Assembly (NCBI GenBank): GCA_036504235.1 | Contig: DASXVN010000074.1 | Coordinates: forward strand, 1-55,024 | Direction of reading: 5' to 3' | Source: Zipacnadum sp036504235 | Lineage (GTDB): Bacteria; Armatimonadota; Zipacnadia; Zipacnadales; Zipacnadaceae | DNA: 55,024 nt | Shown here: in pieces, positions 8,462 to 17,037 of the stretch | Layout of the letters: each line of letters starts with the position of its first letter | Position numbering within the stretch: the stretch's first letter is position 1 | The notes under the pieces: generated by a model | What the model saw: only the letters and a program-made list of their open reading frames with translations | Database searches by the model: none | What the model was told of the DNA's origin: nothing | Translations under genes and position numbers: made by a program

Positions 8462-10228
8462 TCAGTATACTCGAACCTCGAACACTCTGGCCTCCGGCAC
8501 GCCGTTGGTCGCCCCGACCACCAGCCGCAGCGCCTCCAGCTCGGGCGCCGCTACGGCATGCACTCGCTGGCGGCGGTAGTTGCCCCGTTCCTGTACTAGC
8601 GGTCGCCATTCTCCCGCCACGCGGCCCAGCAGGTCGTAGTCGCGCACCGTCTCTGGCTGCGGCCCTCGCACCGTTTTGGCGGTAAGCTGGTCGCTGTGGG
8701 TCAGGCCCAGGGGGCGCTCAAAGCCGGTATCGAAGGTGAGACGCACCTCGCGCACCGGCATCGGCTGCGGCCAAGTTAGCTCCAAATGCTGCGGCAGCGG
8801 CTCTCCGGGGGCCGAACGCCACTGGTGGGCCTGCCCGTCTAGTTCGCGGGTCCACCCGTCGAGAACCGCCTCGCCGGGATATCCCTCGGCGCGGGAGGAA
8901 ACGCTCACTGCCGCCTGCCGCGCGAGGTCCGCGGGGTCCGCACCCGGGACCCCGGGGATGAACTGGTCATCGCGGAGCAACGCCTGCTGGATCGCGCTCA
9001 CTTGGCCCGGACTCAACTCCCCGGGCCGGCAGCCCTGATTCGCGCAGCACGCGGCCGCCGTCCCCGCCGCCTGCCCCATGGCCGCGCAGGTGCCCATCAC
9101 CCGGGTCGAAGCCATAGCCAGGTGCGTGCACGAGGCGTCGCGACCCGCCATGAAGAGGTTGGGCACGTTGCGGGAGTACAGGCTGCGCAAGGGGATTGCG
9201 TAGACCTCCGGCGCGTCCAGGAAGTGGCAGGGCGGGTCGGGGGAGTGGATGCCGGCGGGCGGATGCGTGTCGATCGGCCAACCCCCGTGCCCGATTGCGT
9301 CGGCGAACTCCTGGCCCTCCAGTAGGTCCGAGGCCGTCAGCACATGGGGTCCCAGCAGCCGGCGCGACTCGCGGTGACCCGGTAGGAACCCCCACCAGGT
9401 CAGGTCCCAGTTAGCCACCTCCATCCCGCTATGGTTCTTGTAGTAGTCCCACACGCCCATCAGGCAGGCGATCAACTCGTCGCGAATTTCCTCGCCGGCT
9501 TGGATGATGTCCAGCTCCCCGCCATACTCAATCCACCAGGGGCCATATTCGAGCGAACCATCGCCCAAACGGTACGGCAAGTTCTCCGGGCGGGTGAACT
9601 TCCGGGCCCAGGCCGGAGGGGTGAAGGTAACCGGGTGGCCGACGTCCCGGGCGCACCACATGAGGCTGGCCCCCATGGTCTGACCGTCCGGGCCCTGGGC
9701 CTGCGCTTCGCCGTACTCGTCCGGCCCCTCGCGGCCCAGCGCATAGTCGGCGCCGGCCAGGTATCCCAGCCGCCCATGCCCGGTACAGTCAACGAAGTAG
9801 TCGGCAGTCACGCGGTACTCAGTCTCGGTGGTGAGTTGCTGGGCCACCACCGTCGCCAGACGGTCGCCGACCTTCTCGACCGCGCCGCAGGTGGTGTTGA
9901 GCAGCAGCCGCAGGTGGGGCTCGGCCTTCACTTTCTCCCACAGCACCAAGTCCCACAGGCAGGCGTTGCGCTCGGGATTGCGCACGGCCTCCTCCAGGCG
10001 CAGCTCCTCCAGCAGGCCGCCCTCCCGGAAGCCGGGGCGCCCGCCGCTGCAGTCCGCCCCGGTGACATGCACCCGAATCTCACTGCTGCTGTTGCCGCCC
10101 AGCACGGGCCGGTCCTGGATCAGGACGGTCGCAGCTCCGTGCCGCGCGGCCGCCAGGGCCGCGCACACCCCGGCCACGCCGCCCCCGACCACCACGACCT
10201 GGGCGTCAAGACTCTGCCGACGACTCAT
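8462..10228 (-). CDS. FAD-dependent oxidoreductase (FAD_oxidored family)
   Basis: 588 residues. The dinucleotide-binding fold is at the N-terminus (GGGVAGVCAALAAARHG, Gly15, Gly17, Gly20), followed by VLGGNSSSEIRVHV, typical of the large PF12831 family, and the DCTGHG motif near the FAD site. The last 130 residues look like a discoidin-type beta sandwich (LELTWPQP, VREVRLTFDTGF). No signal peptide is seen. Such enzymes are abundant in Planctomycetes and Armatimonadota beside sugar-degradation genes, but their substrates are mostly unknown. The ATG at 10228 has AGGAGGAACC just upstream, inside the end of the methyltransferase gene (23-base overlap). Confidence 0.82.
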   Translation of the reverse strand: MSRRQSLDAQVVVVGGGVAGVCAALAAARHGAATVLIQDRPVLGGNSSSEIRVHVTGADCSGGRPGFREGGLLEELRLEEAVRNPERNACLWDLVLWEKVKAEPHLRLLLNTTCGAVEKVGDRLATVVAQQLTTETEYRVTADYFVDCTGHGRLGYLAGADYALGREGPDEYGEAQAQGPDGQTMGASLMWCARDVGHPVTFTPPAWARKFTRPENLPYRLGDGSLEYGPWWIEYGGELDIIQAGEEIRDELIACLMGVWDYYKNHSGMEVANWDLTWWGFLPGHRESRRLLGPHVLTASDLLEGQEFADAIGHGGWPIDTHPPAGIHSPDPPCHFLDAPEVYAIPLRSLYSRNVPNLFMAGRDASCTHLAMASTRVMGTCAAMGQAAGTAAACCANQGCRPGELSPGQVSAIQQALLRDDQFIPGVPGADPADLARQAAVSVSSRAEGYPGEAVLDGWTRELDGQAHQWRSAPGEPLPQHLELTWPQPMPVREVRLTFDTGFERPLGLTHSDQLTAKTVRGPQPETVRDYDLLGRVAGEWRPLVQERGNYRRQRVHAVAAPELEALRLVVGATNGVPEARVFEVRVY

Positions 10229-11087
10229 CCGGTTCCTCCTGCGCCGCCCGGCGTCCGGCGGCGCGTCGCACCGGCGGTGGCAGCGGCCGGCGAAAGTTCA
10301 GGCAATAGTGGTGCATCGTGTTGCTGACCCAGGCGCTCCCCATACCGTAGGGGGCCAGGCGCTGGTTGTCCTGGCACCAGATCTTCTCGTCCTTGAGCTG
10401 CAGGAACTCGCCGACCAGCCGCCCCAGGTCCCAGGCTAGCGGGTACAAAACCCCGCTTTTTTTAACGTTCTTGACGATGATCGTTAAATAAGCGCCGGGG
10501 CGGAGGATCTCTACCAGGCCGCGGTAGATGCCCACCAGTTCCTCCAGGAAGCGGGCGTAGTCCTCGACGTTGCCCAGGTCCGCCTCGTGGTCGGAGTAAT
10601 AGACGTCCAGTTCCTCGCTGTCCCGGCGCTCGGCCTGGGTCTCAAAGCCGGAGCGGCGGAGCATGTCCCAGTAGGGCGGGGAGGTCAGCACGTAGTCCAC
10701 CGGCTCGGTGATCAGGCTCGGCAAGTTCCGTGCATCGTCGCATAGCACCTGACCGAGCGCGGCGTTCTCCTCGCCGGCGACACGCTGCTGGGCGATCTTC
10801 GCATACTTGGGGTTCAGCTCCACGCCCAGGCCTCGGCGGCCGCTGCGCACGGCGGCCAGGACGGTGCTGCCGGTGCCGGCCATGGGGTCGAGCACCAGTT
10901 GCCCCGACTTGGTGAAGAACTCGATGAACTCCGTGCAGAGCGTCTCGGGGAACTTGGCGGGATGGGTGAGCACGCCCTTCTCCCGCGGCGGGGGGTTGTG
11001 GATGAACCAGGACTTCTGGAAGAGCAGCCAGTCCCGGCCGGAGAGGTCGTTGAGGCGGTTTTCGCGAGTCTTCTTGGGCTTGTCCAT
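10206..11087 (-). CDS. Site-specific DNA methyltransferase (N4/N6 type), no nuclease partner
   Basis: 293 residues. The AdoMet-binding motif I DPMAGTGST (67-75) precedes the catalytic motif IV TSPPYW (135-140). The SPPY form is typical of amino-methyltransferases, often N4-cytosine. The HPAKFPE segment before motif I matches the motif X area of PF01555 proteins, giving the order X-I-IV. The Arg-rich tail after residue 265 is probably disordered. No restriction endonuclease or specificity gene adjoins it, so it is an orphan, perhaps used in gene regulation or as protection. It starts 2 bases after the kdsC stop. The recognition sequence is unknown. Confidence 0.85.
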   Translation of the reverse strand: MDKPKKTRENRLNDLSGRDWLLFQKSWFIHNPPPREKGVLTHPAKFPETLCTEFIEFFTKSGQLVLDPMAGTGSTVLAAVRSGRRGLGVELNPKYAKIAQQRVAGEENAALGQVLCDDARNLPSLITEPVDYVLTSPPYWDMLRRSGFETQAERRDSEELDVYYSDHEADLGNVEDYARFLEELVGIYRGLVEILRPGAYLTIIVKNVKKSGVLYPLAWDLGRLVGEFLQLKDEKIWCQDNQRLAPYGMGSAWVSNTMHHYCLNFRRPLPPPVRRAAGRRAAQEEPDESSAES

Positions 11088-11089
11088 AG

Positions 11090-11587
11090 CTAGGAGGGGA
11101 CCTGCGTCGCGCGGATGAGGTCCGCGATTTCCCGCACCGCCCCGTGGCCGCCGGGGCGGGAAGCCACGTACTGCGCGGCCGCCCGCACCTCGGGCACCGC
11201 GTCAGCGGGAGCGGCGGTGTAGCCGACCTCGGCGAAAGCCGGCAGGTCGGTCAGGTCATCGCCCACAAAGCAGGCCTCCGCGGCCGGGACACCGGTGTCG
11301 GCGAGGATTTGTCGCACGGTGGCCGCCTTGTCGGCGCAGCGTAGTTCCACCCGGCTCAGGCCCAACTGGCGGCCCCGAGCGGCGGTGATCGGCGAGCCAT
11401 CGGCGCTCACCAGGGCCACCGGCACCCCGGCCGCCTGCAGCTTCACCAGGCCCAGACCATCCCGCACGTCAAAGCGCTTGAGCGCCAGGCCTTCCGCGGA
11501 GAAGTACATCCCCCCGTCGGTCAGCGTCCCGTCTACGTCCAGCAGCAACAGCCGAATCGGCCCGGCCGGCCACGTCAGATCACTCAT
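11090..11587 (-). CDS. kdsC: 3-deoxy-D-manno-octulosonate 8-phosphate phosphatase
   Basis: 165 residues, the normal length of this HAD-family enzyme, which dephosphorylates KDO-8-phosphate in the cytoplasm on the way to lipopolysaccharide core. Motif I is LLLDVDGTLTDG (Asp17 and Asp19), Lys87 follows, and motif IV is FVGDDLTDLP (Asp110, Asp111). The C-terminal GGHGAVRE is the KdsC lid signature. Its presence argues for an outer membrane with KDO. It overlaps the upstream gene by 8 bases. No other KDO genes (kdsA, kdsB, kdsD) are nearby. Confidence 0.9.
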   Translation of the reverse strand: MSDLTWPAGPIRLLLLDVDGTLTDGGMYFSAEGLALKRFDVRDGLGLVKLQAAGVPVALVSADGSPITAARGRQLGLSRVELRCADKAATVRQILADTGVPAAEACFVGDDLTDLPAFAEVGYTAAPADAVPEVRAAAQYVASRPGGHGAVREIADLIRATQVPS

Positions 11588-13001
11588 GCTTGTCTCCCTT
11601 GGTCGGCGCCGCGGTCTCCGGCAGGTGGCCGTCGGCGGTCAGGGCCAACGGCGGTGCGGAGAGCAACTGGCGCTCGCTGAGCTGCAGCAGCCACAGCGGG
11701 CTCCGCAGCCCGCTGAAAATCCCGGAAGCCTCGCTCATGGACGATTCATAGAGCAGCCGCTCCCCGGCGGGATCCACGGCCACGTCGCGACTCAGCGCCT
11801 CCCAGCCCGTGCTTACCTCAGTGACCGCGAGGATCTTCCCGTCGGCGAGGCGGAGCGCCGCCAGTTGGCTTCCGCGAGACTCGCCGCGGACCTGGAGGCG
11901 CAGCAAGACCCAGCCGCCCCCGAGCAGGCGCTGCGGGTTGAGCGGGGCCACCGCCAGCACCCGGTCGGTGAGCAACTGCTGCGCCCCGGTCAGCACGTTC
12001 AGCGCCGCCGGCTCGCTGCCCTTGCCGCCGGGCCGCGGTACGAGGACCAGCATCTCCGCCGGAACCAGCGGAGCCCGGTGGGGCCCGCTCACCGCGTGTA
12101 TCGGCACCTTCTGCGGAGCGTCGCCCACGGGACAGCGCCACAGGGTCGTCGGTTGGTCTTTGACTAACTCACGCGCATACAGATTGCCGTCCGGCCCCCA
12201 GAAGGGAGCCCGGAGCCGGCCGCTAAGCACCGCGCGCCACTGCACCTTGCCGTCCGCGTAGGTCAGCAGGGAGAGGGTGGAGTGCCCCGGGGAGTCGGTG
12301 GCCTCCACCGCCACGCCTTTCGGCCCCGAGGCCAGCAGGGGGCTGTCAGAATAGGTCTTAAGCTTGTCCCAGCTCTCCTCCGCGGGGTCCACCAGCCACA
12401 ACTGGTACTCCGGCTTGGCCGCCGGCGCCTCGGAGTCCGTGTTGAACTTGGAGGTGGTGGTGGTAATGACCGCCAGGCGTCCGCCGGGGAGCCAGACTAC
12501 GTTCTCGGCCTCGACGCGGCTGTCCGGGGGCGATTCCAGCCGACGCAGATTGCCGGTCTCCAGGTCCAGCAGGAACAGCCTGCTGCCCGGGCTGTCACGC
12601 AGCATCTGCCGCTGCCGTTCCTGGGCTTGGCGCGGGTCCATGGTGGGGGTGGCCGCTTGCTGCATCAGCTTGCCCATGCTGAAGGAGGGCATAGCACAGA
12701 TCGCCGCGCTACCGCCGTCCGGGGCCCAGGCGACGGAACTGATCGTCATCAGATCGCTGGTCAGCAGCCGGGCCAGGCCGCCCGGCTGGGCGCGGACCGG
12801 CAGCGGCTCTTCCGCGCTGGGTAGCAGCCAGCGGACGGACGCGGGGTTCTCTTGCACGGCCTCGCGCAATGCCCAGCCGCCGACCACCAGCCCCCCGGCG
12901 ATCGCGACGGCGAGCACCAGACAGCCGCTCAGGCAGCCAATCTGGCCCCCCGTAAGGCGACGAACCGGGACCCGACTGGGAGAAGGGGAAGTTGACTCCA
13001 T
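11580..13001 (-). CDS. Membrane-anchored protein with beta-propeller-like repeats
   Basis: 473 residues from the ATG at 13001, preceded by TAGGAGAC; an in-frame start 24 codons upstream has no such site. One membrane helix near residues 20-45 (CLVLAVAIAGGLVVGG) is followed by an extracytoplasmic domain with repeated short strands and phrases such as SVAWAPDGG, VVWLPGGRLAV and FWGPDGNLYA, resembling TolB/WD40-type blades. No enzyme motif is visible. First gene of the operon that includes kdsC; a role in the envelope is possible but unproven. Confidence 0.6.
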   Translation of the reverse strand: MESTSPSPSRVPVRRLTGGQIGCLSGCLVLAVAIAGGLVVGGWALREAVQENPASVRWLLPSAEEPLPVRAQPGGLARLLTSDLMTISSVAWAPDGGSAAICAMPSFSMGKLMQQAATPTMDPRQAQERQRQMLRDSPGSRLFLLDLETGNLRRLESPPDSRVEAENVVWLPGGRLAVITTTTSKFNTDSEAPAAKPEYQLWLVDPAEESWDKLKTYSDSPLLASGPKGVAVEATDSPGHSTLSLLTYADGKVQWRAVLSGRLRAPFWGPDGNLYARELVKDQPTTLWRCPVGDAPQKVPIHAVSGPHRAPLVPAEMLVLVPRPGGKGSEPAALNVLTGAQQLLTDRVLAVAPLNPQRLLGGGWVLLRLQVRGESRGSQLAALRLADGKILAVTEVSTGWEALSRDVAVDPAGERLLYESSMSEASGIFSGLRSPLWLLQLSERQLLSAPPLALTADGHLPETAAPTKGDKHE

Positions 13002-13066
13002 GTCTCCTATTTTCGCGCTGAAGGTCGCCGCACCTTCTCTTCCCCGTCTGGCGCGGAGGAAAGCGC

Positions 13067-13096
13067 TTGACAAGCACGCCGGACCGCCCCTATGCT
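13067..13096 (+). promoter_or_regulatory. Sigma-70 type promoter for dxr-rseP-ispG
   Basis: A perfect -35 TTGACA (13067-13072), an 18-base spacer and TATGCT (13091-13096). It faces dxr, whose ATG is at 13162, and lies in the divergent gap with the propeller-like gene. Confidence 0.65.
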
Positions 13097-13161
13097 AGCT
13101 GGGCCGGTTGTCCTGCAGGGCAAATCTCACGTAGCACCGGAAAGATGGGTATCCTGTCCTC

Positions 13162-14325
13162 ATGGCGCCGAAAACCGTAGTCATCTTGGGCAGTACCGGG
13201 TCGATCGGGCGGCAGACGCTGGAGATCGTGGCGGCGCATCCTGACCGACTGCGCGTGGTGGGCCTGGCGGCCGGCCGCAATATGACGGGCCTGGCCCAGC
13301 AGGCCGCGGAATACGACGTCACCCACCTCGCCCTGGCCGACGAGCAGGCCGCGGAAAGCCTGGCGGCCCCCGGCCGCCGCGTCTATGCCGGGGACGACGG
13401 TCTGGGCGAACTGGTGCGCGAGGCCAAGGCCGACGTAGTGGTCGCGGCGCTCTCCGGCGGCGCGGGGCTATCCTCCATTCTGGCGGCGCTGCAGGTCGGC
13501 TCGCACGTGGCGCTGGCCAACAAGGAGCCGCTGGTGACCGCCGGGCATCTGGTCACGGAGGCCGCGCGCCGGCACGGGGCGGTCCTGCTGCCGGTGGACA
13601 GCGAGATCTCGGCCGTGTGGCAGTGCCTGCGCGGCGAGCAGCGCAGCGAGGTCGAGAAGGTGCTGCTGACCGCCTCCGGGGGGCCTTTCGCCAACGCCAC
13701 CGCGGAGGAACTGGCCGCGGTGACGCCCGAGCAGGCCCTGGCCCACCCGACCTGGCGCATGGGGCCCAAGGTGACCGTGGACTCGGCCACCCTGATGAAC
13801 AAAGGTTTTGAGATTTTCGAGCTTAAGTGGATGTTTGACCTGGATTTCGCGCAGATCGAGGTCATTGTGCACCACCAGAGCGTTATTCATTCCGCGGTGC
13901 AGTTCTGCGACGGCTCGACCCTGGCGCAAATGGGGCGGCCCGATATGCGGGTGCCGATTCAGTTTGCGCTGAGCTATCCGGAGCGGTGGGCCGGTCCGAC
14001 GCCGCGGCTGGACCTGCCGGAGACCGGCTCACTGACCTTTGGGCGGCCGAACGTGGATCGCTTCCCCTGCCTGCGCCTCGCGCGGGAGGCCGGCCAGGCC
14101 GGCGGGAGCTACCCGGCGGCGCTCAGTGCCGCCGATGAGGTAGCGGTAGCGGCGTTTCTGGCCGGGGAGCTAGGCTTTACGGAGATCGCGCGGGTTATAG
14201 ACCGGACGCTGCAGGCGCATCAGGCGCGGCCGGTCAGCACCATCTATGAGGTGCAGCGGGCCGAGGAAGAGGCCCGGGAGTTGGCTCGGAAGTTTGTCGT
14301 CGAATCTCGTCGCCCGGGAGTGTAG
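13162..14325 (+). CDS. dxr: 1-deoxy-D-xylulose 5-phosphate reductoisomerase
   Basis: 387 residues (E. coli Dxr 398). It converts DXP to MEP with NADPH and a divalent metal, the second step of the non-mevalonate isoprenoid pathway, in the cytoplasm. The NADPH-binding GSTGSIG is at 10-16, the metal ligands at PVDSEISAVWQ (Asp146, Glu148), and the conserved VDSATLMNKGFE and HHQSVIHSAVQF segments follow. It leads a run with rseP and ispG, spaced 6 and 8 bases apart; this grouping of MEP genes around the site-2 protease is widespread. Confidence 0.96.
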   Translation: MAPKTVVILGSTGSIGRQTLEIVAAHPDRLRVVGLAAGRNMTGLAQQAAEYDVTHLALADEQAAESLAAPGRRVYAGDDGLGELVREAKADVVVAALSGGAGLSSILAALQVGSHVALANKEPLVTAGHLVTEAARRHGAVLLPVDSEISAVWQCLRGEQRSEVEKVLLTASGGPFANATAEELAAVTPEQALAHPTWRMGPKVTVDSATLMNKGFEIFELKWMFDLDFAQIEVIVHHQSVIHSAVQFCDGSTLAQMGRPDMRVPIQFALSYPERWAGPTPRLDLPETGSLTFGRPNVDRFPCLRLAREAGQAGGSYPAALSAADEVAVAAFLAGELGFTEIARVIDRTLQAHQARPVSTIYEVQRAEEEARELARKFVVESRRPGV

Positions 14326-14331
14326 CTGTCT

Positions 14332-15747
14332 ATGGAGATCATTGGTCAGATTCTGTCCTCAGCTTGGGGAATAGTAGCCGCCATCGTCCTGCTGGGGCTG
14401 TGCATCTTGTTCCACGAGGCCGGTCACTTCCTGGTGGCCAAGTGGTGCCACATGCGGGTGGACCGCTTCTCGCTGGGTTTTGGCCCCCCGATTGTCGGCT
14501 TCACGCGCGGGGAAACCTACTACTCGATCAACGTCTTCCCCATCGGCGGCTATGTGATGATCGCCGGGATGGAGCCGGGGGAGGAAGCGGTGGAGGGCGG
14601 CTTTCACAGCCGGCCGCGGTGGATGGGCGCGCTAACTATCCTGGCCGGCGTGAGCATGAACATGGTCCTGGCGGTGCTGCTGTACGCGGTGGTGGCCTAC
14701 GCGCAAGGCGCGCCGCGTCCCGGCGCTTCCGGCACGCTGATCAGCAATATCTTCGCGGGCACCCCGGCGTCGCGCAGCGAACTGCACTCCGGCGATGAGA
14801 TTGTGGCCCTGGATGGCGAGCGCCACGGGATGAGCATTGTGAAGGTGGCCCCGAACTCGCCGGCCAGCCGCTGGGGGCTCAAGGTCGGGGACCGTCTGTT
14901 GCAGGTCGGCTCGGACCTGATCGCGGTGCCCAGTGAGCTGGCGGCCCGGCTTGCGGTGGGCGAGAAGGCGAAACTGCAGTTGGCCTGGATAGACAGCGCC
15001 GCGACCAGCATTGACAACAGCGTCCGCCAGGCGGACGTGCCCGGCCTGCCCGCCGCCATTGCGACCATGACTCCCGAGCAAGCCGACCAGTTTGTCACCG
15101 CCAAGCTGGGGCTGACTTTCGGTCCCTTGGCCCAGGTAGACGTGGTCTCCTACACCTCCCTGCGGCCGGAGAAGACCATCCAAGTGACCGTCCTGCGCCA
15201 GGGGCAGGAGGCGACCGTGCCGGTGTCCACCGAGATCTCGGACGCCCGCATCATGAAAGTTAACCCCCAGGGGCAGATCGACACCCCTCACGCTAAGATC
15301 GGCCGCATGGGGCTGGCTCTGACCACCCCCACCGTGCCGGTATCGGCCCCCGAAGCGGCCCTGGCCGGCGTGGCGGAGTCGGTCAACTCGGTCAAGACCA
15401 TCATCGATACGCTGCACGCGCTGATCAACCGCAAGATCGCGGCGGCGCCGGGCGGACCGGTGAGCATCATCGCCATGACCTACGAACAATCCAAGCTGGG
15501 CTGGAAGGCCGTGGCGGCCTTCGGCGGCTTTCTGAGCGCCAACCTGGCGGTCTTCAACCTGCTGCCGCTGCCACCTCTGGACGGCTTCATCCTGCTGCAA
15601 CTCGGCGTGGAGGGCGTCCTCCGGCGCCGCATTGACGCGCGCCTCGAGTACCTGGTCAAGGTGGCGGGCGTGATCCTGCTGCTCGGCCTGGTCGTGATGC
15701 TCAGCTTCAATGACGTGGCGAATCTGATCATGCACGGGACTCCCTGA
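14332..15747 (+). CDS. rseP: RIP metalloprotease, site-2 protease family
   Basis: 471 residues. The zinc-binding HEAGH is at His28-Glu29-His32 in the first membrane helix. The second zinc-ligand motif NLLPLPPLDG lies in a later helix near the C-terminus. Between them are two PDZ-like regions (for example SPASRWGLKVGDRLLQVG). RseP cuts membrane-bound anti-sigma factors and leftover signal peptides inside the inner membrane. The central region has about 30 extra residues beside E. coli (450 residues). Neighbouring dxr and ispG are unrelated in reaction but commonly linked. Confidence 0.93.
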   Translation: MEIIGQILSSAWGIVAAIVLLGLCILFHEAGHFLVAKWCHMRVDRFSLGFGPPIVGFTRGETYYSINVFPIGGYVMIAGMEPGEEAVEGGFHSRPRWMGALTILAGVSMNMVLAVLLYAVVAYAQGAPRPGASGTLISNIFAGTPASRSELHSGDEIVALDGERHGMSIVKVAPNSPASRWGLKVGDRLLQVGSDLIAVPSELAARLAVGEKAKLQLAWIDSAATSIDNSVRQADVPGLPAAIATMTPEQADQFVTAKLGLTFGPLAQVDVVSYTSLRPEKTIQVTVLRQGQEATVPVSTEISDARIMKVNPQGQIDTPHAKIGRMGLALTTPTVPVSAPEAALAGVAESVNSVKTIIDTLHALINRKIAAAPGGPVSIIAMTYEQSKLGWKAVAAFGGFLSANLAVFNLLPLPPLDGFILLQLGVEGVLRRRIDARLEYLVKVAGVILLLGLVVMLSFNDVANLIMHGTP

Positions 15748-15755
15748 GGCTACCC

Positions 15756-16829
15756 ATGAACGCACCCACCCCCCCTCCCTGGCAGCGACGAGTGAGCCGC
15801 GGCGTCTCCGTCGGCGGCGTGGCGCTGGGCGGCAACGCGCCGGTCTCGGTGCAGACCATGACCAAGACCGACACCGGCGACGCCGAAGCGACCCTGACGC
15901 AGATCAAATCGGCCGCCGCCGCGGGCGTGGACCTGGTGCGCGTGGCGATCCCCCGAGCCGAGGTCCTGGACTCCTTCGAGCGCATCTGCGCCGAATCCCC
16001 CCTGCCGGTGATCGCGGACATCCATTTTGACTACCGCTTGGCGCTGGAGGCCGCGCGCCGAGGCGCCGCCAAGCTGCGCCTCAATCCCGGCAACCTGGGC
16101 GGGCCGGAGCGCCTCGCGCAGGTGCTGGAGGCCGCCTCCGCCGCGGGGATTCCGGTGCGCGTGGGGGTCAACGCCGGCTCCTTGCCGAAGGATTTGCTGG
16201 AGCAGTACGGACCGTGCGCGGAAGCGATGGCCACCGCCGCCCAGCGCATGGTCGCGGAGGCCCAGGGGCTGGGCTTTGCCGATTTGGTGGTGTCCCTGAA
16301 GGCCTCCGACGTGCCCCGCACCGTGCAGGCCAACCGCCTGTTCGCGGCGGAGAGCGACCTGCCGCTGCACCTGGGCGTCACCGAGGCGGGCCTGGGCCAG
16401 GAGGCGCTGATCCGCTCGGCGGTGGGCATTGGTACGCTGCTGGCCGAGGGGATCGGCGACACGATTCGGGTGTCCCTGACCGACGATCCGGCGGAGGAAG
16501 TCCGCGCGGGGCGGCAGATTCTCCAGGCGCTGGGCCTGCTGCCCGGCCCGGTGCTGGTCTCCTGCCCCACCTGCGGGCGCTGCCAGGTGGACCTGCGGCC
16601 GGTGGCGGAGGAAATCCGCCAGGCCCTGACCTCCGTGGAGCAGCCGGTGGTGGTGGCCGTGATGGGCTGCGAGGTGAATGGCCCCGGCGAGGCGCGGCAT
16701 GCGGATATCGGCCTCGCGGCGGGCAAGGACAGCGCAGTCCTGTTCCGGGGCGGGAAAATCGTCCGGCGCGTGCCGATAGGCGAGGCCGCCGCGGCGCTGC
16801 TGGAGGAACTGGCGAAGCTCTCCCCGTAG
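15756..16829 (+). CDS. ispG: 4-hydroxy-3-methylbut-2-enyl diphosphate synthase
   Basis: 357 residues. It makes HMBPP from MEcPP using a 4Fe-4S cluster, the penultimate MEP-pathway step. The cluster ligands are visible as Cys270, Cys273 (CPTCGRC) and Cys305 (GCEVNGPGE), with Glu312 as fourth ligand, the same numbering as the E. coli enzyme. The barrel motif NPGNLGG is near 110. Together with dxr it shows isoprenoids come from the MEP route. Its TAG stop is formed by the first bases of the palindromic element that follows, so the original C-terminus may have been altered. Confidence 0.95.
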   Translation: MNAPTPPPWQRRVSRGVSVGGVALGGNAPVSVQTMTKTDTGDAEATLTQIKSAAAAGVDLVRVAIPRAEVLDSFERICAESPLPVIADIHFDYRLALEAARRGAAKLRLNPGNLGGPERLAQVLEAASAAGIPVRVGVNAGSLPKDLLEQYGPCAEAMATAAQRMVAEAQGLGFADLVVSLKASDVPRTVQANRLFAAESDLPLHLGVTEAGLGQEALIRSAVGIGTLLAEGIGDTIRVSLTDDPAEEVRAGRQILQALGLLPGPVLVSCPTCGRCQVDLRPVAEEIRQALTSVEQPVVVAVMGCEVNGPGEARHADIGLAAGKDSAVLFRGGKIVRRVPIGEAAAALLEELAKLSP

Positions 16830-16937
16830 GGGCGCGTTTTGCGGAGCGTTAGCGGAGCAACACACGCCCGCTCGTTAACTGACAGTCAGCGCCCGGGCGT
16901 GTGTTGTCCCGCTGCGCGGGCCAAAACGCGCCCCTAC
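16826..16937. repeat. 112-bp palindromic element, MITE-like
   Basis: Terminal inverted repeats GTAGGGGCGCGTTTTG (16826-16841) and its complement at 16922-16937, plus a second pair CAACACACGCCCG / CGGGCGTGTGTTG closer to the centre, with poorly matched sequence between. No coding capacity. The left end forms the ispG stop codon. The structure suggests a miniature mobile or REP-like element; it could also end transcription. A second copy was not found in this window. Confidence 0.55.
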
Positions 16938-16981
16938 GCCGAGGAAGACGCACCCGTCTCCGCGTAACGGCGCCCCGCCCG

Positions 16982-16990
16982 TGGTATACT
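16982..16990 (+). promoter_or_regulatory. Extended -10 promoter before the membrane protein gene
   Basis: TGGTATACT: a TGn extension and consensus-like -10 TATACT (16985-16990), 48 bases before the ATG at 17038. The -35 region is weak. Confidence 0.45.
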
Positions 16991-17037
16991 CTCGCTACCT
17001 CCCCCAGCGAGACGCGCCGCCTTGAGGGACCCTGACT

